A DNA stretch of 64,000 nt from Methylophilus aquaticus (GTDB taxonomy: Bacteria > Pseudomonadota > Gammaproteobacteria > Burkholderiales > Methylophilaceae): contig NZ_JAVCAP010000004.1 in NCBI RefSeq assembly GCF_030769565.1, positions 62,001 through 126,000 of the forward strand, given 5' to 3'. Position numbers and translations under genes: made by a program. Of the stretch, positions 19,241-27,756 are shown in pieces (position 1 is the first letter of the stretch; the number at the start of each line of letters is the position of its first letter). A model generated the notes under the pieces. That model had not been told where the DNA came from and made no database searches. It was given only the letters and a program-made list of their open reading frames with translations.

Positions 19241-19708
19241 ATGAAGCTGAATATCATCTCGGTTGGGCATAAAATGCCTGACTGGGTAGAATCAGCCTGC
19301 ACTGAATACCTCAAACGCATGCCTCGCGAGCTCGAAAGCCGCATCATTGAAATTAAGCCTGATAAGCGCGCCGCAGGTAAAAACAGCGAAGTGGTACAAG
19401 AGGCAGAAGCCAAGCGCATCTTGGAAGTCGTTGGGCGTGATTATCTGGTGGCGCTGGACGAGCGCGGAGAGGCAGTGACTACCCTGCAGCTGGCGGAAAA
19501 ACTTAAATCCTGGCAGGGAATGGGGCGCGATGTCTCGCTGGTGATTGGCGGTGCGGACGGTCTGCATGCGGCACTTAAGGCGCAGGCGCAATGGCTGTTC
19601 AGCCTGTCCAAACTGACTATGCCACATGGCATGGCGCGCGTGATGCTGGCCGAGCAACTTTATCGTGCCCACACGGTTCTAAGCGGACATCCTTATCACC
19701 GGGAATAA
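19241..19708 (+). CDS. rlmH: 23S rRNA pseudouridine-1915 N3-methyltransferase RlmH
   Basis: SPOUT-class methyltransferase of 155 aa acting on the 70S ribosome. The knot region includes LVIGGADGLH and the C-terminal LTMPHGMARVMLAEQLYRA ending HPYHRE, as in E. coli RlmH. The photolyase start lies two bases past its stop. Confidence 0.97.
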   Translation: MKLNIISVGHKMPDWVESACTEYLKRMPRELESRIIEIKPDKRAAGKNSEVVQEAEAKRILEVVGRDYLVALDERGEAVTTLQLAEKLKSWQGMGRDVSLVIGGADGLHAALKAQAQWLFSLSKLTMPHGMARVMLAEQLYRAHTVLSGHPYHRE

Positions 19709-19710
19709 TC

Positions 19711-21135
19711 ATGTCTAACGCTCTGGTCTGGTTGCGTCGCGATTTACGCGCTGATGACCATGCTGCCCTCTATTACGCCCTCAGGCAACATCAGCACGTC
19801 AGTGTCGCCTTTGTATTTGATACCGACATTCTGAACCGCTTGACTGACAAACAGGATCGTCGTGTCGAGTTTATCTGGGAAAGTGTGCGTGCCCTGAAAG
19901 CTGTTTTGCAACAGGCCGGAGGCGATGTGCTGGTGCGGTATGGGTGTGCCGCAGAGGAGATTCCGCGGCTGGCCGTGCAATTGCATGCTTCGGATGTCTA
20001 TGCCAACCGCGATTATGAGCCGGTTGCGATTGCACGTGATGCGCAAGTGGCCGAGCTCCTGGCCAGCACTGGTAAAACACTGCATTTGTTTAAAGATCAG
20101 GTGCTGTTTGAGCAAGATGAAGTGCTGACACAAGCAGGCAAGCCTTACGGTGTGTTCACGCCTTATAAAAATGCCCACCTCGCCAAGCTGAATGCATTTT
20201 ATCTGCGAGCGTATCCGGTAAAAAAATATTTCGCTTCCCTGGCCCGGTGTGCGCCTGAGCCAATGCCAGCGCTTGAATCGATGGGGTTCTCGCGCACCAA
20301 TTTACATGAAATGCGCTTGCCGGTTGGGCTCGCAGGGGCACAGCAGCTATTTAATGACTTCCTGCAACGTATCGACGAGTATCATGAGGCGCGTAATTTT
20401 CCTGCAGTCAAAGGCGTCTCCTATTTGTCTGTGCACCTGCGCTTCGGGACGATCTCTATCCGTCAATTAGCGCGTGCAGCATTTCAGTTAATGAAGACTG
20501 GCAATGCGGGCGCTGCTACCTGGTTGAGTGAGTTGATCTGGCGAGATTTTTATTTTCAGATTGTGTACCACCGCCCGGACCTGCAACAGGGGTCGGCGTA
20601 CAAAGCCGACTATAATCAATTGCCCTTTGCCAATAATGCTGACTGGTTTGCGGCCTGGTGCGAGGGGCGTACCGGATTCCCGATTGTGGATGCAGCCATG
20701 CGTCAACTGAATCAGACCGGGTACATGCATAACCGGTTGCGTATGGTGGTTGCCAGTTTTCTGGTGAAAGACTTGCTGATTGACTGGCGCTGGGGGGAAC
20801 GTTATTTTGCGGAGAGGCTGATTGATTTTGACTTCGCAGCCAATAATGGTGGCTGGCAATGGGCAGCCTCTACCGGCTGTGATGCGCAGCCCTATTTCCG
20901 CATTTTCAATCCGCAATCACAGTCAGAAAAATTTGATCCACAAGGCAAGTTTATTCGTAAATATGTGCCGGAATTGATGGCGCTGGATAACAAGGCGATT
21001 CATGCGCCATGGCAACTTAAGGGCGATCGGTTATTTGCTCCCAAGGTGGGTGACTATCCATTGCCATTGGTTGATCACGCTAGGCAAAGGGCGCTGGCAT
21101 TGTCGCTTTACAAAAATAATGTGAATCAAAAATGA
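19711..21135 (+). CDS. phrB: Deoxyribodipyrimidine photo-lyase (class I CPD type)
   Basis: Light-driven repair of cyclobutane pyrimidine dimers, with FAD as catalyst and a folate antenna. 474 aa, the normal size. The N-terminal Rossmann domain begins NALVWLRRDLRADDHAAL. The FAD-binding C-terminal part shows WLSELIWRDFYFQ, RTGFPIVDAAMRQLNQTGYM and WQWAASTGCDAQPYFRIFNP. ATG 19711 is two bases after the rlmH stop; an open frame extending 120 bases upstream inside rlmH is not used, because the family N-terminus begins here. Confidence 0.95.
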   Translation: MSNALVWLRRDLRADDHAALYYALRQHQHVSVAFVFDTDILNRLTDKQDRRVEFIWESVRALKAVLQQAGGDVLVRYGCAAEEIPRLAVQLHASDVYANRDYEPVAIARDAQVAELLASTGKTLHLFKDQVLFEQDEVLTQAGKPYGVFTPYKNAHLAKLNAFYLRAYPVKKYFASLARCAPEPMPALESMGFSRTNLHEMRLPVGLAGAQQLFNDFLQRIDEYHEARNFPAVKGVSYLSVHLRFGTISIRQLARAAFQLMKTGNAGAATWLSELIWRDFYFQIVYHRPDLQQGSAYKADYNQLPFANNADWFAAWCEGRTGFPIVDAAMRQLNQTGYMHNRLRMVVASFLVKDLLIDWRWGERYFAERLIDFDFAANNGGWQWAASTGCDAQPYFRIFNPQSQSEKFDPQGKFIRKYVPELMALDNKAIHAPWQLKGDRLFAPKVGDYPLPLVDHARQRALALSLYKNNVNQK

Positions 21136-21353
21136 CATTTGTTGTAAAATAATCACATTTAACTGAACGCCAGCAAGCGGGCGGTCACAGGTTGTGGTTA
21201 GGGTAGCAATAATGCGGGGGGCCTCAATTTTGTCGTGTTCGCTCCGATAAAAATAATTGCTAAGTGTGTATCAGCTGATTTATGCTTGTATGCGCTTTAT
21301 GGCTGGATTTAATGCAGTACTTTCGAGTGTGCCTGGCACGAGTAATCTAACAA

Positions 21354-22550
21354 ATGACTAATATGAAAAAAATTAAGGCCATTACTGTAATGCTTGTGAT
21401 GTGTGGTCTCACTGGTTGTGCAACAGCCAATAAAGACCCGTTGGAAGGCATCAACAGGGGGATTTACAAATTCAATGACGTGGCTGACCGTTATGCCATG
21501 CAACCGGTTGCCAAAGCCTATAAAACGGTGGCACCTTCACCGGTACGCACGGGTATCAGCAATTTTTTCAGCAACCTGGGCACGTTAACCACAGTGGTGA
21601 ATGATTTGTTGCAACTCAAGTTCGCACAGGCATTCACTGACGCTGGACGTTTCGTCATCAATTCAACTTTCGGCCTGGCAGGATTTATTGATGTTGCCAG
21701 CATGGATAAAATCGAGAAGCACAACGAAGATTTTGGTCAAACGCTCGGCCACTGGGGCGTGGGTCCAGGCGCTTATCTTGTGTTGCCAATTTTGGGGCCT
21801 AGCACAGTGAGAGATGCAGGTGGTCTGGTCGTTGATGTATCCACCTCTGACCCCATTACCTATCTGCATAATATTGGTGAGGTGCGAACCTACAATCAGG
21901 TGCGTGCGGTGCAGTTGCTGGACAGAAGGACGCAGTTGCTGGATGCAACCGATCTGGTTGACAATGCCTCTATTGATCCATACGCCTTTATGCGTGACGC
22001 CTATCTGCAACGCCGTGCAAGCCTGGTGCAGGATGGACTGGTACCTAAAGAGTTACTGCAAGATGATTTTGAACCTGCCGATGATGAGCCAGCAGATCAG
22101 CCTGCCCAGTCACAGGAGGACACTGCGGATATGCCTGCTGTCGTGCTGCTGCAGTCTGACAGTCCAATCGCTGATGAGGTCGTGTCTGAACAGCAACCAT
22201 CCCTCTCTCAGAGTGAGGATGCTTTATCTATCGGCATGACCGCTATAGAGGAGGCTGCCCCAGCTTCAACGGATGCCCTCGCTGTGGTGCCAGATGATCA
22301 GTCAACATCCTCTGCGGTTGAAGCGACGACGTCCGTGATGCCTGCTGATGTGGCTGGTGAATTGCAACTACCAGCAGAAGAGCCTGTGCATCAAGATGAT
22401 GTGCCGACACCTTCCGCCAGTGGTGATGTGTTGAATGTCCAATCTGCTGAATTGTCCGTCAAGCTTGGCAATAACACGATGGATGAGACAGAGGCCGCCA
22501 TGGTGGCTGCTATTGATGAAACTTTGCTGGTGCTCGAAGCAACAGAGTAA
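21354..22550 (+). CDS. mlaA: MlaA (VacJ) outer-membrane lipoprotein with a long acidic C-terminal extension
   Basis: Outer-membrane part of the Mla system, which removes misplaced phospholipids from the outer leaflet. The lipobox is LTGC (Cys near residue 22). The MlaA domain follows: DPLEGINRGIYKFNDVADR, SNFFSNLGTLTTVVNDLLQ, and GHWGVGPGAYLVLPILGPS to about residue 215. The family is normally about 230-260 aa; here about 170 further residues form a low-complexity tail rich in Asp, Glu, Ser, Pro, Ala and Gln with no Cys. The tail is likely disordered. There is no clear ribosome site; ATG 21354 or 21363 could start it. It ends at a bidirectional terminator. Confidence 0.9.
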   Translation: MTNMKKIKAITVMLVMCGLTGCATANKDPLEGINRGIYKFNDVADRYAMQPVAKAYKTVAPSPVRTGISNFFSNLGTLTTVVNDLLQLKFAQAFTDAGRFVINSTFGLAGFIDVASMDKIEKHNEDFGQTLGHWGVGPGAYLVLPILGPSTVRDAGGLVVDVSTSDPITYLHNIGEVRTYNQVRAVQLLDRRTQLLDATDLVDNASIDPYAFMRDAYLQRRASLVQDGLVPKELLQDDFEPADDEPADQPAQSQEDTADMPAVVLLQSDSPIADEVVSEQQPSLSQSEDALSIGMTAIEEAAPASTDALAVVPDDQSTSSAVEATTSVMPADVAGELQLPAEEPVHQDDVPTPSASGDVLNVQSAELSVKLGNNTMDETEAAMVAAIDETLLVLEATE

Positions 22551-22570
22551 CAGACGGTATTGATGATTGT

Positions 22571-22600
22571 AAAAAAGGCTTTGCATTGCAAAGCCTTTTT
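22571..22600. terminator. Bidirectional terminator between mlaA and pmbA
   Basis: Palindrome with arms AAAAAAGGCTTTGCA and TTGCAAAGCCTTTTT, having A and T runs on the two sides, between convergent genes. Confidence 0.9.
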
Positions 22601-22622
22601 GTTTTTTACTGTTCAGGCAAAT

Positions 22623-23945
22623 TTAATCTGAAGAGGCTACCGTCATGCGTTCTATCAAAATAGAGCCGGTGAGCTTTGAGCTGTTCGGGATGCTGTCCGT
22701 GCCAATGGCGATGATATGCTGCAACATTTCTTTCATATTGCTTGCTATCGTGACTTCCTCCACTGGATGCATGATGACGCCATTTTCAACCCAGTAACCA
22801 GCCGCACCGCGTGAGTAATCGCCACTCACCATATTAATGCCATGCCCCAATAACTCAGTGACCAGCAGGCCGGTCCGCATCGTGTGCAGTAACTGCTTGA
22901 AGTCTTGCCCTGTACTACGCACAAGCAGGTTATGTGCACCGCCAGCATTGCCAGTTGATTGCATGCCGAGTTTGCGCGCGGAGTAGCTGCCAAGTAGGTA
23001 GCCTTGCAGCACGCCGTTATCTATCAGCGTGCGCGCTTTGCATGCCACCCCTTCGCTATCGAAGGCGCTACTGGCTGCACCTTTCAGAATAAAAGGATCT
23101 TCCTCAATGTGCAGCTTAGGGCTTGCGATTGATTGCCCCAAGCTGTCGAGCAAGAATGAGGACTTTCGATAAAGGTTGCCGCCAGAGATGGCACTGATCA
23201 AAGTGTTGATCAAGCCGCTCGCCAATGGTGCTTCGAAAAGTACAGGGTATTGCCCTGTTTTAATTGGGCGTGAGCCCAGACGTTTGACAGTGCGTTCACC
23301 TGCTATCTGGCCGACTTGCTCGGGTGAACTTAAGTCGTTGGCATCGCGCGCACTGGAGTACCAGTAATCACGCTGCATGGTGCCATAGTTTTCGGCAATG
23401 ACCGAGCAACTGAGGCTGTGACGCGAACTCGGATAGCCGCCAATAAACCCATGACTGTTAGCATAGGCAAATGCACCACTGTGGCTGTAAACATTGGCGC
23501 CCTCACTATTGGTAATGGTGCTGTCTACCGCCAGGGCAGCCGCCTCGCAACGCTTGGCCAGTGCTAATGCTTCATCCACATCAATCTGCCAGGGATGATG
23601 CAGTGACAAGTCTGGAAACTCAGTCGCCATCAGTGCTGCTTCAGCTAAGCCGCAATAGGGGTCATCGGCAGTGTATTTTGCGATATTGCATGCGGCCTCA
23701 ACAGTATCTTTAAGTGCCTGTAATCCTAAGTCAGATGTGCTGGCATAGCCTTTGCGTTGACCAAAATAAACGGTGACCGAGCAGCCTTTATCACGGTTGT
23801 ATTCGATATTTTCTGTTTCTCCCTGGCGGACTGAAACATTTTGTCCAGTGCCAAAGCTGACCTCTGCTTCGGCGCTGCTGGCACCAGCAGCTTTTGTCAA
23901 TTGGATGATATCTTGCGCGATCTGTTTAAGTTGTTCTGGTTGCAT
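22623..23945 (-). CDS. pmbA: PmbA/TldE, subunit of the TldD-TldE metalloprotease
   Basis: 440 aa. TldE forms a heterodimer with TldD that digests unfolded peptides and matures some RiPPs; TldD supplies the zinc site and is not in this window. Visible signatures are NIEYNRDKGCSVTVYFGQRKG, NLLVRSTGQDFKQLLH, GLLVTELLGHGIN, GDYSRGAAGYWVENG and the C-terminal PVEEVTIASNMKEML. It is divergent from darP across 75 bases, a gene pair conserved in proteobacteria. Confidence 0.95.
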   Translation of the reverse strand: MQPEQLKQIAQDIIQLTKAAGASSAEAEVSFGTGQNVSVRQGETENIEYNRDKGCSVTVYFGQRKGYASTSDLGLQALKDTVEAACNIAKYTADDPYCGLAEAALMATEFPDLSLHHPWQIDVDEALALAKRCEAAALAVDSTITNSEGANVYSHSGAFAYANSHGFIGGYPSSRHSLSCSVIAENYGTMQRDYWYSSARDANDLSSPEQVGQIAGERTVKRLGSRPIKTGQYPVLFEAPLASGLINTLISAISGGNLYRKSSFLLDSLGQSIASPKLHIEEDPFILKGAASSAFDSEGVACKARTLIDNGVLQGYLLGSYSARKLGMQSTGNAGGAHNLLVRSTGQDFKQLLHTMRTGLLVTELLGHGINMVSGDYSRGAAGYWVENGVIMHPVEEVTIASNMKEMLQHIIAIGTDSIPNSSKLTGSILIERMTVASSD

Positions 23946-24020
23946 GCTGTACGGGGCTTGTTTTTTGGTTGGCAGGTAAAGCTGGTATCATACCGTGATT
24001 TGGCAGAGATTGCTTTTAAC

Positions 24021-24545
24021 ATGACAACTGAAGACTTTGAAGATTCCCAACCCAGTAAAACCAAGCTGAAAGCCGAGGCGGATGCTGCACAGGAGGTTGG
24101 CCGCAAACTGGTCGAGTTGCCTAAAGATAAACTTAACAAATTACCACTGGAAGAGTCATTGCGTGATGCGATTGCTGAGGCAAAACGCTTAACTGCGAAT
24201 GGCGCTATTCGCCGACAATTACAATATATTGGTCGCTTGATGCGTGACACAGATTTAGCGCCAATTGTTGAGCAGTTGCAAAAATGGGAGGGCAAACATC
24301 AGGAGGAAAATGCCCGTTTTCACCATATGGAGCGTTGGCGTACCAGAATGCTGGAAGATGCGAAAGCCTTGGAAGAGTTTGTTCAAATGTATCCACAAGT
24401 GGAAGTGCAGCGCCTGCGAACATTGATTCGCAATGCGCAAAAAGAGCATTTGGCAAATAAGCCCCCAAAAAGCAGTCGTGAGCTATTTAAAATGATCCGT
24501 GAGATTATGGAGAAGCCCGAGGCTGTAAGCCGCTTACAACAATAA
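24021..24545 (+). CDS. darP: Ribosome-associated protein DarP (YjgA, DUF615)
   Basis: 174-aa highly charged helical protein that joins late 50S assembly. The family core is QPSKTKLKAEADAAQEVGRKLV, LPLEESLRDAIAEAKRL, GAIRRQLQYIGRLMR and SRELFKMIREI. ATG 24021 is chosen because it opens the acidic head MTTEDFEDSQPSKT seen in the family; the open frame reaches 180 bases further upstream into the pmbA 5' end. Divergent from pmbA. Confidence 0.93.
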   Translation: MTTEDFEDSQPSKTKLKAEADAAQEVGRKLVELPKDKLNKLPLEESLRDAIAEAKRLTANGAIRRQLQYIGRLMRDTDLAPIVEQLQKWEGKHQEENARFHHMERWRTRMLEDAKALEEFVQMYPQVEVQRLRTLIRNAQKEHLANKPPKSSRELFKMIREIMEKPEAVSRLQQ

Positions 24546-24639
24546 GTCATAAAGTTTTAGGGTATGCGTTGTACAAAAACATACTGTGTGAAAACGCACA
24601 TGGGTTTCACAACCAAAAAAATTTAAAATAAATGCGATT

Positions 24640-24653
24640 AAGTGACATCACTT
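24640..24653. promoter_or_regulatory. Palindromic operator candidate before the TusA-like gene
   Basis: AAGTGACATCACTT is a perfect inverted repeat (six-base arms, two-base spacer) in the 147-base gap, 40 bases before the TusA-like start. A related GACGTCATC lies a few bases downstream. The binding protein is unknown. Confidence 0.35.
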
Positions 24654-24692
24654 TAGAGACGTCATCAAGGCGCATACTATTAGGAGGGTAGC

Positions 24693-24944
24693 ATGCACAA
24701 AAAAATTGATATGGAACTGGACTTAACCGGATTGGACAGCCCGGTGCCGATGTTGAAAACCAAAGAAACCATTGATGCGATGGCACCAGGGCAAACTGTG
24801 TTGGTGAAAACCACATCTGTGGGCAGTGAACAGAATATTCGTAATCTGATCGACAATCACCCTGTCACCTTGTTGTCACTCAACAAAGAAAATGGCGTGT
24901 TTCACTTTGTGATTGAGAAGGATGCGATGCATGAGCAGCAGTGA
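24693..24944 (+). CDS. TusA-like protein lacking the catalytic cysteine
   Basis: 83-aa protein with the TusA/YeeD fold: LDLTGLDSPVPMLKTKETI at the N-terminus, then MAPGQTVLVKTTSVGSEQNI and a last strand VFHFVIEKD. In TusA the motif is C-P-x-P and the cysteine carries sulfur. Here the codon is AGC, so it reads S-P-V-P, and the protein has no cysteine at all. It therefore cannot be a sulfur carrier of the normal kind and is more likely a binding or regulatory partner. A strong AGGAGG precedes the ATG by five bases. It overlaps the DUF389 gene by 14 bases, suggesting that the two products act together. Confidence 0.8.
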   Translation: MHKKIDMELDLTGLDSPVPMLKTKETIDAMAPGQTVLVKTTSVGSEQNIRNLIDNHPVTLLSLNKENGVFHFVIEKDAMHEQQ

Positions 24945-26271
24945 CACGGGTCTTGTGCACTGGTTAAAAGAGTTTACACATCGCTTTAGTCTGACTGAGG
25001 ATAAAGCCTCCGACGAACATATTGATACCACCATTCGTGCCGGGGTTGAACTCAGAGGTACCAATCTTTGGGTATTGATGTTTGCCATCGTAGTGGCGTC
25101 GATTGGTCTGAATGTCAATTCTGCTGCTGTTATCATTGGTGCCATGCTGATTTCACCGTTGATGGGGCCTATCATGGGCATTGGCTATGCGGTGGGGATT
25201 GATGATACCGAGTTGTTGCGCAAGTCGTTTCGCAATTTGCTGATTGCTGCAGGAATCAGCTTGCTGGTGTCAACCTTATACTTTCTGGTGACACCGTTAT
25301 CAGATGCGCACTCTGAATTGCTGGCCAGGACAACGCCGACGATTTGGGATGTCTTGATTGCCTTTTTTGGCGGGTTGGCTGGCATCATCGGTGTGACGCG
25401 CGTAGAAAAGTCAAACGTCATTCCCGGGGTAGCGATTGCCACGGCATTGATGCCACCCTTATGTACTGCAGGCTATGGCCTGGCCAATCTGGACTGGCGA
25501 TTTTTTCTCGGTGCTTTTTATCTGTTTGCGGTGAATACCGTCTACATTGCAGTGTCGACCATGCTGATTATTCGCGTGCTGAACCCGGCACATAAAAAAT
25601 ACAGCGATCCCCGGCAGCATAGACGAATTAAAAATATTCTTTCCACTGTGCTTGTGCTCACCATTGCGCCCAGCATTTATCTGGCGACCAAACTGGTGCA
25701 AGAGGAGGTGTATCAAAACCGAGTCACCCAGTTTTTGGCACAAGAGCCTTTGCTTAAAAACAATATCATCGTCTCGAGCAAAATTGACAATCGTCAGCAT
25801 GTGGTGGATTTGACCTTGATCGGTGAAGAAATGGACGATGCTACGATCGCACAGATTCAGGAAAGGTTGAAAGCATTGGATGTCGATAGCCGCCTGCTTA
25901 TACATCAGAATAAATCCAAGGTGATGAATGAGGCGGCGGTCCGAGACTCCATATTGAGCGACCTCTATCACCGGATCACCAAAGCCCAGGTCCCGGATGC
26001 GGCCCTGGAGCAGAAGAAAATATCTTTGGCGATGGCCGCCAGATATCAGATATGGCGGGATGCTATTGAGGAGTTGCATGTGCAGTATCCTGATCTCGGA
26101 GAAGTTTCGCTGGGTGAAGTGGTGGGTGCTTCTGCCGCAGAGTCGCCGGTGCTGGTGGCGATTATTATGCGCAGTCAGCCGCTGGACCAAGGGCATCAGC
26201 AACAAATTGTAAATTGGCTGAAGGTCAGAACCAAGACCGGGAAAGTCAGAGTGATTGTGACAACCAATTAA
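24931..26271 (+). CDS. DUF389 family membrane protein
   Basis: 446 aa. The N-terminal half is the DUF389 membrane domain of about six helices (LRGTNLWVLMFAIVVASIGLN, SAAVIIGAMLISPLMGPIMG, FFGGLAGIIGVTR, VAIATALMPPLCTAGYGLA). The C-terminal half (from about residue 240) is soluble and probably cytoplasmic. The function of the family is unknown. ATG 24931 has AAGGA eight bases upstream and lies inside the end of the TusA-like gene. The antiporter gene follows at once, so the three form one transcript. Confidence 0.85.
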   Translation: MSSSDTGLVHWLKEFTHRFSLTEDKASDEHIDTTIRAGVELRGTNLWVLMFAIVVASIGLNVNSAAVIIGAMLISPLMGPIMGIGYAVGIDDTELLRKSFRNLLIAAGISLLVSTLYFLVTPLSDAHSELLARTTPTIWDVLIAFFGGLAGIIGVTRVEKSNVIPGVAIATALMPPLCTAGYGLANLDWRFFLGAFYLFAVNTVYIAVSTMLIIRVLNPAHKKYSDPRQHRRIKNILSTVLVLTIAPSIYLATKLVQEEVYQNRVTQFLAQEPLLKNNIIVSSKIDNRQHVVDLTLIGEEMDDATIAQIQERLKALDVDSRLLIHQNKSKVMNEAAVRDSILSDLYHRITKAQVPDAALEQKKISLAMAARYQIWRDAIEELHVQYPDLGEVSLGEVVGASAAESPVLVAIIMRSQPLDQGHQQQIVNWLKVRTKTGKVRVIVTTN

Positions 26272-27678
26272 GTGAGTTTGACTATGTTTACCCGTTTCAT
26301 GTGGCTGTGTGTATTAAGTGTATTTTCAGGCTCAGTGCATGCCGAGGCAGTGCATGCACTGGACTTGGCCAGTACGCAGACCGGTGTGGCAGCATTGGTG
26401 ATTTTTCTGGTGGCCTATGTGCTGGTCATGGCCGAGGAATTTATTCATCTCAGAAAATCCAAACCTGTCATTCTGGCCGCCGGGCTAATATGGGCTTTAA
26501 TCGCCTGTTATTATCAGTCACAGCAGATGCCTCACGTCGTGGCGGAAGCATTTAGACACAATTTGCTCGAATACGCGGAGTTGATGCTGTTTCTGATTGT
26601 AGCCATGACCTACATTAATGCTTTGAATGAGCGACAAGTGTTTGAGGCATTAAGAACCTGGCTGATTCGTATGGGACTGAGTTATCGTGGCTTGTTCTGG
26701 GTGACCGGCTTGCTCGCTTTTCTGATCTCGCCGATTGCAGATAACCTGACCACCGCCTTGTTGATGGGCGCGGTAGTGTTGGCTGTGGGTGGTAGCCACA
26801 AGCAATTTGTGCTGTTGTGTTGTATCAATCTGGTTGTTGCTGCTAATGCCGGTGGCGCTTTTAGCCCATTTGGCGATATCACCACCCTCATGGTTTGGCA
26901 AAAAAATATACATGCGTCAAATGGTGTGGTTGGGTTCTCCAGTTTCTTCAGTCTGTTTTTGCCAGCGCTTGTAAACTGGCTGGTGCCCGCGCTATGCATG
27001 CATGTTGCCTTGCCACGAGATAAGCCCAAGGGTAGTAGTGTGCAGTTGCCCATGCGACGGGGTGCGCTGGTGATTCTTGGATTGTTTCTATTGACCATCG
27101 CACTGGCTGTCATGGCGCATAGCCTGCTCGATTTGCCGCCAGTGCTCGGAATGCTGTCAGGGCTGGGCTTGTTACAGTTGTTCTCTTATTACCTGCAAAT
27201 GACAGGTGAAAAATCGGGTGACCTGAGTAATCCCGTTCCCTATGATATTTACAATCGTGTGGCGCAAGCCGAGTGGGACACTCTGTTTTTCTTTTATGGG
27301 GTAATTCTGTGTGTGGGAGGGCTGGGCTTTATTGGGTATCTTTCCCTGTTATCACATACCATTTACGGTGATTTGGGGGCAACCACTGCCAATATTGCTG
27401 TCGGGCTAATTTCCTCTGTGGTGGATAATATTCCTGTCATGTTCGCTGTATTGAGCATGATGCCTGACATGAGTGTCGGGCAGTGGCTGCTGGTCACCCT
27501 GACAGCTGGCGTCGGCGGCTCATTACTATCGATTGGCTCCGCAGCCGGTGTGGCCCTGATGGGGCAGGCCCATGGCAGCTATACGTTTTTTGGACATTTG
27601 CGCTGGATGCCTGCGATTGCCTTGGGGTACGTTGCCAGTATTCTGGCTCATATGTGGTTAAACCATGGGCTATTTTAA
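26272..27678 (+). CDS. nhaD: NhaD-type sodium/proton antiporter
   Basis: Inner-membrane ion transporter of the ArsB/NhaD superfamily, 468 aa with about 12 helices. Motifs include SPIADNLTTALLMGAVVLAVGG, NAGGAFSPFGDITTLMVW and SSVVDNIPVMFAVLSM, which hold the conserved Asp-Asn pairs of NhaD. Two starts are possible: GTG 26272, directly after the DUF389 stop, or ATG 26284, which has AAGTGAG upstream. Either gives a signal-like first helix ending VHAEA. It is third in the TusA-like / DUF389 / NhaD operon. Confidence 0.85.
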   Translation: MSLTMFTRFMWLCVLSVFSGSVHAEAVHALDLASTQTGVAALVIFLVAYVLVMAEEFIHLRKSKPVILAAGLIWALIACYYQSQQMPHVVAEAFRHNLLEYAELMLFLIVAMTYINALNERQVFEALRTWLIRMGLSYRGLFWVTGLLAFLISPIADNLTTALLMGAVVLAVGGSHKQFVLLCCINLVVAANAGGAFSPFGDITTLMVWQKNIHASNGVVGFSSFFSLFLPALVNWLVPALCMHVALPRDKPKGSSVQLPMRRGALVILGLFLLTIALAVMAHSLLDLPPVLGMLSGLGLLQLFSYYLQMTGEKSGDLSNPVPYDIYNRVAQAEWDTLFFFYGVILCVGGLGFIGYLSLLSHTIYGDLGATTANIAVGLISSVVDNIPVMFAVLSMMPDMSVGQWLLVTLTAGVGGSLLSIGSAAGVALMGQAHGSYTFFGHLRWMPAIALGYVASILAHMWLNHGLF

Positions 27679-27708
27679 AAAAGCAGGCCAGTTTTAAAAC
27701 AGCGACAG

Positions 27709-27737
27709 GCGCTGGTGGGCAAACTGCCTGCCAGCGC
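27709..27737. terminator. Hairpin between convergent nhaD and Gcr-family genes
   Basis: Stem GCGCTGG/CCAGCGC continued by a six-base inner stem with wobble pairs and a three-base loop. No T run follows on the plus strand; TTTT follows at a short distance on the minus strand. Confidence 0.5.
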
Positions 27738-27756
27738 ATCTTCGGGTGTCATCAGA

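Noticed and set aside
24693-24944. Gene called as functional sulfur carrier TusA
   Set aside because: The sulfur-carrying cysteine is replaced by serine (codon AGC) and no other cysteine exists.
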